From Choanephora cucurbitarum (taxonomy: Eukaryota > Mucoromycota > Mucoromycetes > Mucorales > Choanephoraceae), in the NCBI GenBank assembly GCA_025331435.1, contig JAIWNI010000057.1, forward strand, positions 124,001-188,000: a stretch of 64,000 bases of DNA. Direction: 5' to 3'. Position 1 is the first letter of the stretch. Each line of letters starts with the position of its first letter. The position numbers and the translations under genes were made by a program. The notes under the pieces were generated by a model. It ran no database searches. It was not told the origin of the DNA and saw nothing but the letters and a program-made list of their open reading frames with translations. Below, piece by piece: positions 25,676 through 40,008 of the stretch.

Positions 25676-27324
25676 AGTAAGTCATATTAACTTCTAGATG
25701 AACAAAAAGCACTAAAAATACTATTAGTGGAAGGCATCTATCAAAACAATCTTTATTCCCAACAATCACCATCTTATATTCTGCAATCTGGACATCAGAC
25801 AGATCACACAAGCTACTCCAATTATGGTAATCCATACCATCGTACAAGTGCGTTTTCAGATGCCAGATCATATCAACCCAACTCATCTGCATCACCCTCT
25901 TCTACAACCTATCCTGCCACCAATACCCATTATACAACTGATTTTCATCATAACAACAATACCCATTCACTCAATTGGTCGCACTCCAACAATGCCTGGA
26001 ACACTGTCAGTTCACCCTTACCTCCCCCTTCTTCTAATAATAATAATTCACGTCACAACAGTTTCAGTGGTAACACCTTTCCTTCTCTCATGTCTTCTCC
26101 ACTGGCCAACACTACAGGCACACATCTACCTAGACCCAAGTTGACAACCACTGTCTGGGAAGATGAAAGTACTGTCTGTTATCAAGTAGATGCTAAAGGT
26201 GTCTGTGTGGCTCGTAGACAAGGTAAAATTAAAAAAAAAAGGTTGAATGATGTTACTTATATTGTATTAGATAATGATATGATCAATGGCACCAAATTAT
26301 TGAATGTCGTAGGCATGTCTCGAGGCAAACGCGATGGTATCCTCAAGAATGAAAAGGGTCGTGTGGTTGTCAAGGTGGGTGCTATGCATCTCAAGGGCGT
26401 TTGGTAAGTTTATTATCTTAAATTATTCTTCTATACTAATACATTGAATTAGGATCACTTTTGAACGAGCAAGAGATTTGGCTACTAAATTCAAAATTGC
26501 CGATATCCTTTACCCTCTCTTTATCGATAACCCTACTGTCTTCTTGCCAAATGCTCAGAATTGCAATTCATCCAATCATATTCCCTCTAACCCTAGTTCA
26601 CTTATGAATAAGGTGTATACCAATAACCTCAACAACAGCAACAGTACAAATAACTTTAGTTCATTTAATATGCAATCATGGGATAAACACTATCCTTCTT
26701 CCCTTCCAAGTATTCACCATGCATCACAAGATCAAAGTAAAGTGTGAGACATTCATGCTTTTTATTTATCTCACATTTTGTATTAGTGCTGATTCGAACT
26801 CAACCCAATGAAAATGGCAGTTGTAGTCCTGTTCCTGGTACAATTGCACCTATCTTACCTGCCAATGATCAACATGATCTTTACCTAATCAACCCTTACA
26901 AACACAATAATACACGGTATAATTCACTCTATGATCATCCCAACTCTACTTTTCCCACCACATCTTCCTTGCATGTACAACATCGCAAGATAATTCATAA
27001 GGAACAGAGAAGAAACAGCCTGGATTTCCCAAGTAGTCCACCACCTGAAAATGCAAAATACCTCTATCTCGACAATCATCAGCATTCTTGGTCAGAAACA
27101 ACAAACAACAGTCATGAGACAGAAGAGCCTTCAGTCAACAAAACTTCCCCATTAGGTATATTTATTTTAATCCATCCTAATGTTATTTTGTGACTCATGT
27201 GTCTATAGTACGTCATATGAAAGAACTAGATGGACAAGAAAAGTCAAGAAAACGAATGCATCCAGACAACACAAGTCAGGAACATAAGCGTATCAGAAAC
27301 GATAAAATCATTGCATCGCCTTAA
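25676..27324 (+). CDS. APSES-domain transcription factor (StuA/EFG1/SOK2-like)
   Basis: DNA-binding regulator of the fungal APSES family that controls morphogenesis and sporulation. Exons: 25676 (only the A of the ATG), 25728-26222, 26271-26403, 26453-26736, 26787-27155, 27209-27324; 465 aa. No in-frame ATG exists before about residue 122 of the open frame. A 51-nt GTAAGT...TTAG intron joins A to TG, creating the start codon. An Asn/Ser/Pro-rich N-terminus leads into the APSES domain (about residues 138-236), with [22 protein letters not shown] and [25 protein letters not shown], then [17 protein letters not shown]. The C-terminal half is Asn/Ser/His-rich and ends in a basic segment ([14 protein letters not shown]) that could be a nuclear signal. 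Confidence 0.93.
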
Positions 27325-27980
27325 TAAACATCTCCTATAATTGAAAGCTCCTTTTTTCTGTTTGAAAACTTATTTTAGAGTTTAAAGAAAACCAAGAAAA
27401 GGTGATACCAGGGGCATTCTTAAGAAACGATGCTTTTACAAAAGAACCCTGATGCAAAGTAAATAGAATCGTGGCAAAATTTATTAAAAACAAACAAATA
27501 TCATTTTAAAAAATAACAAATAAAAAGTCTAAGTGTGGTAAACCATTTGTTACTTTGGATATAAGCAACACACACGTTTTTTTTTTTTTTAAAAAAAAAC
27601 GACTACTTTGCATTGAAGTTTAATGACTTATTTTTTGTAGCATGTATCTACATCAGTTGAGACAGGCATGGTGCCACACAATGATTTGTCTAATGTGGCT
27701 TTTGATCAGTTTGTAACGCCACAATTCTACTCCTTTTACTGTTGTTACCAGTGAATGAACTCCTATCGTATTACTTTGACACAACAAGCCTTTTCTATTG
27801 GTTTCTGTTGTCAAAAGTACATGTTATAACAGCCTCTCTCTTTTGAGACTAACATTGTCTTGACTGTGTACACTCTAGTTGCTTTAAATGTATTAGTTTA
27901 CTTACTCAGATTTTTTTTATAAATTCACACCTCTTCTTTTTCTTTTTCTATTTTTTTTTCTTTTTTTTTTTAAACATACC
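27325..27980. other. Intergenic between APSES and C2H2 genes
   Basis: No gene is supported. A T-run followed by an A-run at about 27578-27599 forms a perfect-looking T/A hairpin. A long pyrimidine tract (about 27930-27972) precedes the ATG at 27981. Confidence 0.45.
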
Positions 27981-28660
27981 ATGGCTTCTTCAAAGACAAA
28001 TCAAAATACAATTACTATTCTAACACCTGATAGACCTTATGCCTGCACTCATTGTCATCAAACCTTTAGTCGTACGCATAATCTAAAATCCCATTTAGCA
28101 ACCCATTCAACTACCAGACCATTTCAGGTAAAAAACAAAGAAAATAACTGAATGGGTTCTCATTCTATGTTAGTGTGAAACATGTCATCATTATTTCAGG
28201 CGTCAACATGATCTTAAACGCCACCAGAAACTGCATACAGGTGAACGCCCTTACGTATGTGGCAACTGTCGGCGATCCTTTTCTCGACTAGATGCCCTCA
28301 ATCGCCATTTACGGGTGGATGGTGGTACAGCATGTCACAGCAACAGAAAATCATCCAATAAGATACCCAAGAAAATGGAACATCTCTCTTCTCATGTCTC
28401 ATTACCCCCCTTAAGGCTCCATCTGTATCGTATCTTACCGCCTCTTACTTTTCAAGAACAAGAGATCAAATGCTTAGAACAAGAGAATGCCAGTCTAAGG
28501 AAAGAAATGCAGCAATTGTTGTCAAACAGGACACGCGTGCATGAACTTGAAGTGGAGGTGAGCTAATAAGAAATTGAAAAAGGGATGAACATGGACAACT
28601 CAATTTTGGCTATAGAATCATTTACTTCGATCCTTCATTCAAGATCAACATATATATTGA
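27981..28660 (+). CDS. C2H2 zinc-finger protein with C-terminal coiled coil
   Basis: Probable DNA-binding transcription factor. Exon 1 is 27981-28127; exon 2 starts at 28174 after a 46-nt intron. Two classical fingers (C22/C25/H38/H42 and C50/C53/H66/H70) are joined to a third by the linker HTGERPY. The third has C78/C81/H94, then HLRVDGGTAC, so its last ligand is probably C103 (C2HC form). A heptad-like helix follows (QEQEIKCLEQENASLRKEM). Without further splicing the frame stops at 28566 (179 aa). A GTGAGC donor at 28558 with acceptor at 28615 would instead add NHLLRSF... and stop at 28660, extending the helix. I favour the spliced form but cannot prove it. Confidence 0.82.
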
Positions 28661-28674
28661 AATAAAATAAAAAT

Positions 28675-29448
28675 TTAAATAGGATTATAACCTTCAGCAT
28701 TGGCATTATCTAAAGCCATACAGCCTCTCGATAAGAAATAGCCTGCCAACACAAAAGAAGCAAATGCACAGCCAATCATGGTCATACCAGGACCTTGACT
28801 GGCTATTAAATGAGGATAAGTCAAGTTCAATTGTTCAATAGCACCTTGATACATGACAGATGACAACACAAGCAACAATAAGGCAAAGACAGCCGATCCC
28901 CAGGCCAAGAAGCCACGAGTATAATGCTCATCTTGGTATGTGTGAGGTATGACCACACGCATCACACATGTCACCAGTAAGGCTGCTGAACACAACAGAC
29001 ACAAGACGGCTGCTGGATAGATCTTGGGGTCATGAGGAGGATTGGGACCTGCTCCAGGATTCAAGCTGGTATCTTGTTCTATTTCATCCTGAAAGAGTCT
29101 AGGATAGGTTGTGTTCAGTTGATGGACAATGACCACATCTACAATGTCACTGTTAGACTTATTCGCTTATGTTCTTAGGAGTGGATTACCAAAGGGGACC
29201 AACATCACACTTCGGTCATTCTGACAGTGGATGCCATTGTCTTCCAAACAATAACCTTGCCAACCATAGTATGCAGTGAACGGATGCGATGGAGGATTGG
29301 CATCAGTCACTTTGGCAAAATAAAGTCCCCGACCACTGGCTGTCTGACTGCCTACAAGACAGAGTAAGACCAAGATAAATCCAATGGTTGAAAACAAGAG
29401 ACCGGTGAGGTTATAAGGTCCTTGTCTTAAATGAAATTTCTTCATCAT
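28675..29448 (-). CDS. Sur7/PalI (claudin-like) four-TM membrane protein
   Basis: Fungal Sur7/PalI-type proteins are plasma-membrane or cortical tetraspans related to claudins. Two exons on the minus strand: 29448-29190 and 29138-28675, with a 51-nt intron; 240 aa. An N-terminal membrane helix (GLLFSTIGFILVLLCLVGS) is followed by an extracellular loop with YGWQGYCLEDNGIHC, the aromatic-G-x-C...C signature of the group. Three more hydrophobic helices follow. The frame is open further up to an ATG at 29509-29511, only 11 bp from the upstream gene's stop, so the tandem ATGs at 29448/29445 are the likelier start. Which family subgroup it belongs to is uncertain. Confidence 0.75.
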
Positions 29449-29522
29449 TATAAAAAAAATAAAAAAAAATAAAATAAAGCAACACTTTATCTGTCTTTTA
29501 AAATGGTTCATTTTATTCTAAT

Positions 29523-30915
29523 TTAGTAAGGAAGATGTCTGCCTGCTTTAGCCCATTCCATCAATACTTGACCAGGTTCACCCAAGACTTCACTAGGTCT
29601 TGTACGCTTAATATGATCATGATCACAACCAACACCCTTCTTGCCAATGACCACTCGATCAGACACAACATCCATATTCTTCTCTCCTTCCTTCACAAAC
29701 ACACGTACACCATCCACCATGACAGGGCCAGCCGGTTCAAAGTGCTGTTGAGTTGACTTCATGAATGCATGGACTGTATCATAACAACTGAGTCTGGCAC
29801 AGGTATTCAGGAACCGACCAGCACAACTTGAACAACAGAGCATCAGGATATTACAGGAAGAATGAGCACAGTTCTGGTATCGGTTGCTGGGTTGACCACA
29901 AATCTGACATTGACCAAACACATCATCCGTAATCTTCTCACCCATACGTGCATCAAATGTAAAGTTTTTGCCCTTGAAGATCGATTGCTTCTCAGGCTGT
30001 TCTTCAATCCAACGACCATAGGAAGTAATGCCACCTTCGACCAAATGCACTGTATCGAATCCAGAGGCTGATTGGAGAATGGCACCTGCCTTTGTACAAC
30101 GGATACCACCTGTACAGTACATAAAGATCTCTTGGTCACGAGGAAGATCCTTACAGATCTCATTCATGGCTGTGACACTGTCTCTAAAGGTATCTGCATC
30201 AGGACAGATGGCACCATCAAAGTAACCAATCTTACTTTCGTAGTGGTTACGCATATCGATCAATACAGGTTTCTTGCCATGCTTTTGTTCATATGTCGCT
30301 AATTTCTCATGCCATTCTGCAGGTGAAAGATGAGAGGGTGTATTGGTAAGATCATAGGTTGTGGAGTCTAATCCATCCACAATAAGCTAAAAATATATAT
30401 AAGTCAACTGAAAATAGTTCATCTCACTGACATATGCTTACCTGTTTACGGATACGCACATGCAAAGCACGGAAAGACCGTTTGCCATGTTCAGTACCGA
30501 TATTCAAATCCATCAGTTGACCACCTACTAAAGGCTTCAAGACATTCTGATGATACTCTCTTAATTCAGGCAAACGTTCTTCAGGACAAGCGATCTGTGC
30601 GTTGATGCCTTCGGTTGAGATATAGATGCGACCGACAATACCCCATTCACCAAGATCAGTCAAGAGTTTCTGTTTGAGGTCATCCAACTGGGGTTTCGTA
30701 AAAGGGAAAAACTTGTAAAAGGCAAGTGTCTTGTAGCTAGTTGGATCGTACTGTTCAAACTTGGAACTAAGAAAGTGTCGTTCCAGTGTAGCTGTGGTTG
30801 AGAAAGAAGCGTCGTTGAAGGATATCATCTTGGGTTGAACAGTAGGTAGGCGAGGTCGAATAAGAGGTCGTTTGATGGCTATGAAACTGACTTGTCTTAA
30901 CAAGCGACGAAACAT
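29523..30915 (-). CDS. TrhO-type tRNA uridine hydroxylase (rhodanese family)
   Basis: Resembles bacterial TrhO (YceA), which hydroxylates U34 of certain tRNAs, and animal TSTD2. Two exons on the minus strand: 30915-30442 and 30386-29523, with a 55-nt intron; 445 aa. An Arg-rich, acid-free N-terminus (MFRRLLRQVSF...) looks like a mitochondrial presequence. The N-terminal domain (about 60-158) has the family block RIYISTEGINAQIACP. The rhodanese domain carries LIDMRNHYESKIG and the active loop CTGGIRC (C249, R254), followed by HLVEGGI. A Cys-rich C-terminal domain (CQICGQ, CCSSCAGRFLNTC) could bind zinc. All catalytic features of the bacterial enzyme are present, so activity is likely; compartment and substrate are inferred. 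Confidence 0.9.
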
Positions 30916-31058
30916 ACTTTAATTTCTTAAAAAAAAAGGGGGGGGGATGGATGGCTTATACTTAATTTTTTTTTCTTTTTTTTAATCATTCGATTGTATT
31001 TTGTAGTTCAGATGAGTCCTGTCAAGAAGTGATTTTTCTTTAAATGGAAACTATTTAT

Positions 31059-32246
<1,188 letters not shown>

Positions 32247-35200
32247 GCTAATCAATTTGAATGGTTCAGTCCACTCCTTTATTACATACAAGTGAAAAAG
32301 GGAAAAAAAAAAGAGGAACGAATGGATTTAGACCCTTAATAACATTTTCAACTTCCATCCAATGAGATTAGATTGTACTACCCTTTCGTTTTCCGTTCAT
32401 TCTACTTTGAACTCCTTGGAAAGTGAAGAACACCCTTTTTAGGGAATTGATAGCCAATGTGTATCCAATAAGGCAGTGATCCTTGGGTGATTTGTTTCTT
32501 CAGTTGCTTGAACAAGTACACCAAATTTGTATAAAAAAAGCAAATACACCAATCATTGTTCTGCGGTTAAAGTTAAATCCACGAAGCTCGGTTAAACTAG
32601 AAAGTGATTTCATGGTGCATTGATTGACCTGACCATCAGAAAGGTACTGGTAAATTTTTTTTTGTTGTGTGGATCTATCTTTGGTTGAGGGGAAAAGTCA
32701 AGCCTTTTACAGGTTTCAAGTGAGTTATGTACAAAGCAGTATCATAACCTCATGTTTCTTTGCCATACTTCCCCTCCCCTCTTTTTTTTTCCTTCTTTCG
32801 ACTCCGATAAATTCTACCTCAGGTAAATCCATCACTTGAAAGACATCAAATTGAAATTCATTCAGTCAATAGAAATAAAGACAATAGCGTATAGTCTTTT
32901 TTTTTATTAGGGCTCAACTTATTGCATTGGGTTAAAAGAGTACTACTGATGTAGACAAAGAGAGTCTGCCTTAATTGTATTACCATCCATCCATGTGAAA
33001 TGATGAGTCAACATAAAATTTCAGAAACGAGCGGTATATCAATCTACTACATAGTCAATGCCATCTAATACCAGGCTGTTATCCAACTGAAAAGTAGATG
33101 AATTGACATTCAAGCAGTTTGATCATGTCCTTAAAACGGCTTTTTCTGTAACTTTAGAAAATAGCATGTATAATATTCAAAGTTCCATTGTCATTCGAAC
33201 TTTAGTTCTCTCTTTGTGTCAAATATTGATACAGTATCATTATCATAGATATTTCCTTGTATAATTTTATATCAAAGTAAAACATAAAAAGCAGAATTTC
33301 TTTAATATAAAAAAAAAGTCTGTTACTCTTCATACCTATTGCTTTCTTATCTTCAGTTACTCTTCAATTAGCATACTTTATGATATTTTCAGCAACACAT
33401 CAACAATGCCAGAGAATGAATGGTATTGCCTTTAAGCTCACACTCATAAGGATAGGGTGTTATCCTTTTTGGAATATTTTGACATTATAGTATCCAATGA
33501 GCCTCACTTTGCTCTTACAAGTCTTGTTGTTCTTCTGTGGTAGTCATGCAATTAACTTAATCCCTTATTTCTACCATATGTATTACTTTGGCTCTTTTGC
33601 ATAAGTATCGCATACTGCAATGCGTATCCTCCACTGGAGTGAGAGATCATTTGCTTCATTATTAAGTTTGGTTACACTGTCTCCAACAAATCATTTCAAT
33701 CGAGAATCTCCATTGTCTTAGTAACCACTGATTACAAGCATAACGACAACACAAGCTATTTCTTTTAATTTGTTCAGTCGTATGATGCGCCCTAACAACT
33801 TCCTAAGAATTAATTGATAACGTCAAACAAAGTTGGTGAAATAAATGTTGAAAGACAATTAGTATTCATCATTAAAGAGCGAAACAATAAAGACAAATCA
33901 AGTAGATCCTTCACATTTTTTTTACTTTCCAAATTCCTTTACCAAAGTTGTCAAACATAAAGGAGAAAAACTTTAGCAATCTTACAAATGAAATAAATTG
34001 GATCAGTTTAATGAGATTGTTAAAGTCTCTTTGAGATGCAAAAAGATACAAACTATATTCGAGAGGACCTATATTTAGCGTTTTGATAAAATAATTAAGT
34101 AGAAAGACTTCAGCTAGTGTATTCTAAAAATTGGTTGATGACAAGAGTGGTCTCCATGAATAAATACATATACGTGCATGAATTTTTACTTCATTTTCAG
34201 TGACTAGTGTAAAGCAGTTTAGAAATACCTAACATCATTTGCAAAACCTTTCTTGATTTTCATTTAATTATTGAACAGCACTCTAAAACATTGCGTCTTA
34301 GAATTTCTCATGAGAATGCATTTAATAATCTATAAAATACGAAGCAACATACATGACTAACAACAAAGATAAAGCTATTCAAATGGTTTGAACAGATATC
34401 ATCTTATGGTTTGTTTCTAAAAGCACATTAGATATTGGTTTTAACTCGAATAATCATTTGAAATTACCGTAGTCTTATTTCAAAAGTTTTTGGATTTTGA
34501 CATTTGCATCATTTAGTGTTGATAGCTTTTTATCAGAGTATCAAATTAAAAAAAAACAAGATATAGCTTACAGTCAAACCCAGATCAAGCCGATGTTAAG
34601 AGAGCACTGCATCCTAGCTTTGCAGCTTAGTAGACGGTACGAGCGCAGCATAATATATTGATATAAACGAAAAAGAAGACTGTTGAAGAAAGAGAAGATG
34701 AAGTGAAATACAATAACTAATTATAAACGATATATAAAGATACGTTGGGACTTGAAATGAGTATCAATGATCCAGTTCATGTGTCTGTATAGAGATTTGG
34801 TTTTGTATTCGTGTATCTGTTCGTCGTAATTGTGGATTTCCAAAAATTACTTTGTTTTAGTCATTGTCATTAAGCAGACACTAGCTAGCTTCTTCAAATA
34901 TTTACTAGAATGCTTTACATAAAAAGCACGATAAAGAAATCTGCGGTTATCAGATAGTCATAGGCAATGGATAATTAATAACCTTAAAAAGCTCAATAGT
35001 GCGATGCTGCTAAATAAACTAGAGTTTGAAAAGGGATGAAAAGTACGTAGGAATTGGTTAAAGCTGTTTGTTTTGCAACTGATAATGTATAGCCAAATGA
35101 AATCAACAAAGATATTTGAACAGTATTTAGTCAAATGATGTCGTGAAATGACTTGACATAAGTGAAACCATATGATAACTGTCATATTAGTATTTTTTTT

Positions 35201-38200
35201 GACAATAATCTCTTGTCAAACAAATAAGCATTTCTTGAAAAGGATATCGTCGATAAGAACACTTGCTTAGTTGAGAAAACACTCAGGGTACAATTGGCAA
35301 CGTACTTAGATTTAAACGAGAGGTCAGTAAAATAAATCACATTATTGATGACAGGTTAGATTAATTTCAGGATAAGCTCAATCAATCCGTTTTTGGTTGT
35401 TTCTTAACGATTTAAACATCCATACAAGCAGGCATTATGGTGACAAAAGTATGTTGCTCAATCCTGCTAGTCATTAATCATATCTGCTCTCAATGTAAAT
35501 TAAGGTATTAACCATTCTGTATGTTTAGTAGAAAATAAATAAACGGTATAACAAATGATTTTACTTCTTTAGAATAAAAGGGTTATAGAAGTACTTTTTG
35601 GTCTCGGCCTGCAACTTCCATAGACTACAGCTTCCAGCATACATGCATCAATTAGGAATCTACTACAGACATGTGGCCAAGAGAAAGGCAATTTCAACTA
35701 TTAAAGAAGGAAACAGGTCCTCCTTACTACTTAAAACAAATCTTGAGCCTCTCTTTGCTACCATTCTGTCTACGATAAATCTTTTTTTTTTAGATTAGCA
35801 CTCTTGCATGTTCAACTTGGAATCTCGAAGCTTAAGTCTTCAAGCACAGGGTTGTGAATATCCAAACATACATCGTAAGACCAATCTTGATACAAATGTT
35901 CACCTTCAAAGAAAAAAAAATGAAAGCCTTTTTTTTTCGATTTTGGCTCATTATACAGCAACAATATTCGACATCAGTAATTAGATCGTCTACCGATAAA
36001 AGTTTTGCTAGTATTAGTCTTCTGTTCGCTTATTAATAGCACCAAGTATACAATAGTCGTAAGCGTCTCAGTTATACTCTTGTACCTATACTTGCGAGAT
36101 GTTGAGGATCTAACCATGCATCATCGGATCCCAACCTACCATCATGCAAAGACCTGATCAGGTCCCAAAGTGCTAAAGCTCTGTGGCATAAGAGAGAGCA
36201 TAGTGTTTTGACTTCTTTATCTTGGACAAGCTGCCTGTTTGCTCACAAGCATTCAAAATAGAATGAATTTTTGCCTTACCGGTGTAAATATCCTCCTTTA
36301 GGGTGAAGTGAAAAAAAAAGGCTCTATTATTCTAGGCTGCTCAGCTAAAGCAGTGAATCCAGTATTCTATAGTGTGTTGTGGCAGTGAAGACTCTCAACA
36401 ATTACCAGCTTAAGGCCATCAAATCACTTAAAACAGTACTATTCAGCGGTAAAGTGTACCAAAAATATCTCTTGTAAGCTTTTTGCAACACTAAAGCTAC
36501 TCATTTTACCCATGACTTTTTTCACGACAGCCTATTTTGTAGGCTTTGGATCAATCATGAGTTTCAAAAAAGAGAAGCAAAGAGATAGAAGATATGATGA
36601 AAATGCAATGTCAATGAATGAGTTGTAGTATACTTGACATATATTTTGCAGGCTTCATTCATATTAAGCTCTCCAATGTGTGTGTGCGTTTGTATGTGTG
36701 TGTGTGTGTGTGTGTGAGTGAGTGAGAGCCAGGTTTCCATTCACCCTATATATTCTTTGAAAATGATTTCGTCGTTTTGCATCATTTCTTTTCTCTACGA
36801 CTTTATCCATCTCTCTCTTTTATAAGCAATTTTCTTTCAGTTAGTCCGTGAAATCACTCTTTCACACTGTTCATTATGGATCTCACTCACTCACTAGTTC
36901 ACTCACTCATTCAGTCGATCGCTCATTCACTCATTCAGTCAATCACTCATTCATTCATTCACACACACTATATGAACTTGAGTCGAAACAGAAAAGAGAC
37001 GATAAATGATCAACAATCAATTTATTCGCAAACTAAAATATCGTTGATTGTCTAAAATCAACCACAACATATTCCATTTTACAAAAACCACTTGATAGTG
37101 CAATCTCAATATGGTCTAACAAAATATGCATAAGTTTCCTTTTGTCTCAGTGACTTTTCAACTTTATCTTTTTCCTTTTCTCTCCTTATCAACCTGTCTT
37201 AAACCGCTCTTAATCTACAGTGGCTGAGGTATCACAAGAGAAGGATTAAAGCAGAGAATTCGAAAAATCAAAAAAATAAAAAAGGAAAGAAATAAAAACA
37301 TGAGCGGCGCATTAAAAATTAAAGCGGAGTTTCGAAATTACCATTTTTGGACTACAGGCGGCCGTATCTTTGCTATGGTTTTTGTTTGAAGCGTTTCCAT
37401 AAAGTATTCATAGAGATAAGTTAGTTTGATCATTGGTATTAAACCAATTTTTATTGAAGGTTTTTGTGTGGTCGATTTTTTTTTTCTTATTTTTAATGAG
37501 ATTTTTGACTCCGCTCTCTTCCATATTTAAATCAACCAATGTGTGTTACCATGTCTGTCTTAATGGTAGCATTGACTTTGTCATGTATGTTCGACTATTC
37601 AGATATGTGTTAGTTTATATGTGTTTGTTTGTGTTATAAAATTAGTTTGCCAACTGTAGCATCTCTCTACTGAATTTCTTCATTAGCATGATAGGGTTTT
37701 CGTTAACTGTGTACTGAATATACTATGCTACATCTGATCTTCTAAATTACTAATGCTAAAGTTCTATTTGATTTGATGCAATGTTTTGTTCTTTGTCATA
37801 AGACTGTGTCAATGTACCTACTATTGACAATTTGTTAGCGTTATTGTAGAAAAGCGTCAAGCAAAATTCTATGAAAAGCAGAACAATTCCCTCCAGCATA
37901 CTATAAAGTGTATGTTTCGTATAATATTCATCGTGCTCAAAATCGGCACAAATCCTATTCTTTGTAATCTACTCAATCTGCATGGAGAGATACCTCATTA
38001 TTGATAGAAACTGCTCTTTAATTCTTTTTTTCTTTTTACTCTGGGCCTAGCTGATATATAACTACTCAACATTTACATGAATCCCTTTTATTGAAGCACA
38101 AAAATATCTGTTTAAGATATATTACAACTGACCATTAGTGTGTAAACGAATGAGCAATGATCTTATTCAGTCTAGTCTTTACTGATTTCGCATTGAACTT

Positions 38201-40008
38201 CTTTATCGCTATCATTCCTTCCTTTCTTTCCATTGATCGCCTAATGTCTTGAGATTCCGTGTCATCGCAAAACTATGGTTACTTGTCTATCGCCACACTT
38301 CATTTGGTCATTGCCGTCCTTTTTTGTTGTCTCTAGTTTTAGATCCTTACAAAATGTCGTCACTTTGTTGTTACGGATCTTAAGGCAAAGTATCAGCAGA
38401 TGACAAACGTATTTGCGTAATGCATAAGCTTTCTCTTTGAACTATTGTCACTATCCACACATTCTCGAGTTATACATTTTGAACAGTTCTTGCAAATCCT
38501 CTCTTTTGCTTGTTTCTAGACCATTCCCGTACTGAAAGCGTAACACTGCATGCTATCACCTCAGATTTAATAGCGCCACAGGTGTTATTGTAAAAGTCAG
38601 GACCCTTCATGCTCTCTTTACTTGTGGTGCAAGTAGCCAAATAAATACATATCACTGTAGGTAGCAAAAGCAAATATAAACAGGTCCATCGAAGCTGCTG
38701 TAAAGAAAGAGTAGGCTTTAGGCAAGTCGTATTGTTGCACCCAAAAGCTCTTGATGATTGCAATTAATGGTCAGTTGGAACTTGCATACCACTATCATAG
38801 TTGATAATTGAATTTTCCTTAAGAATTCGGCTCTTTCATAAACATCTTATTCGACATCAACTGTATATCAGAGTATCATCAACTGTTTAAGGAAGTATGT
38901 GTTGCTCTGTATAGCCCAAAAAAAATAAAGAGGTATTTCATAATTAACCAAGCTATAAGGAGAATGCAAAAGTAAGACTGAACAAACCTGTGGTTAACAA
39001 AAAAAAAAAGAAGCTGATTTCTTTCTCTGAATTCGTCTACTTGCGTAATTTTATTTTCGCTGTACATGTTGATGGAAGTCGATAAAAATACACGATCTTC
39101 TCTTTGAGGATCTTGTCAACCTAAAGACTCGAAACAAGAAAAGAAAATAAAAGGAGCACATAAGCAGACGTTAGTATTATTTTATCAGGTGCGCGTAAGA
39201 CAAGTCACACGGGTTTGCTCTAGTTTTCTGAAGATGAGATTTCCTTTTTTCCTAGAATCAACACAAAAAGGAAGCCAGCTATAAACAACAAATAGAAGTG
39301 TTTCTACCCAAAAATCTTACTGGGCGTATCAAGAATTCTTTTTAGAACATACGTCTTGTCTGTGGCTTTAATAGCCTAATGAGATTAATTGGAATAGTTC
39401 ACGCAAGCATGGTCTTCTAATTAGGGCACATAACTGGTTTTGGCTAAAAGAATGCTAATGAGAAGAACACTAATACTGTTGGTCTATGTTTGATGCTCAT
39501 GAAGAAGTGTACGAAATTGCTGCATACAAAGGAATATTATTAATTGTGGCAATCCAAATTTATAGATTGGAGCGAAGAAGTCTGTGATCTCCTGACCCAG
39601 ACTGTAACAATTTTGTTTTATTGAAACAAAGATGAATATGAAGCCATGCCAAATCGTAATACCCAATCAGAGGCAGAGTTTGGAATAGAGAATACACCTT
39701 TAGAGGATGATCATTCAGTCTACTTGGAATTTGCACTACGAACTGTAGCCTCAACAAATTTGAAATGACAATCTTGTATCGATAGAGCGGAAAGCTATTT
39801 CATCCCAAGCATATTTTGTCGATCAAGAGAACACTTCCTTTGTGTTAGAATGGTTTAGAGTGGAAAATTAGGTGAGTTTCTAACACGGATCTGTATGACC
39901 TATATTTTGGTTAAAAATGAGAATTTGCAGAAGAGTTGATAATTAGCAGTTGATGAATCAGTCTATTCTACTTCTGAGCTTTGAAATACGGGTTTTCTTT
40001 GACAGCTA
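32247..40008. other. Gene desert, left part
   Basis: About 7.8 kb with no recognisable coding region, RNA gene or transposase on either strand; longer open frames are few, short and featureless. Landmarks: a microsatellite pair at 36670-36968 (listed separately) and the perfect palindrome GACCTGATCAGGTC at 36151-36164. The sequence is AT-rich and otherwise unremarkable. It follows directly on the promoter of the mannosyltransferase gene. Confidence 0.55.
36670..36968. repeat. Paired complementary microsatellites (GT/GAGT ... CACT/CATT/CA)
   Basis: The left arm is a (TG)n run followed by GAGT units at about 36670-36727. The right arm, about 36880-36968, has CACT, CATT and finally CA units. 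Read on opposite strands, the arms are largely complementary, so the 300-bp stretch could fold into a long imperfect hairpin. Confidence 0.75.

Noticed and set aside
32247..32291. Longer N-terminus of the Anp1-type enzyme
   Set aside because: The upstream in-frame codon at 32291 is TTG; the ATG at 32246 directly precedes a proper signal anchor.
34560..34650. Possible transposon end (CAGTCAAACCC)
   Set aside because: It resembles a Tc1-like terminus, but no inverted partner or TA-flanked second end was found.
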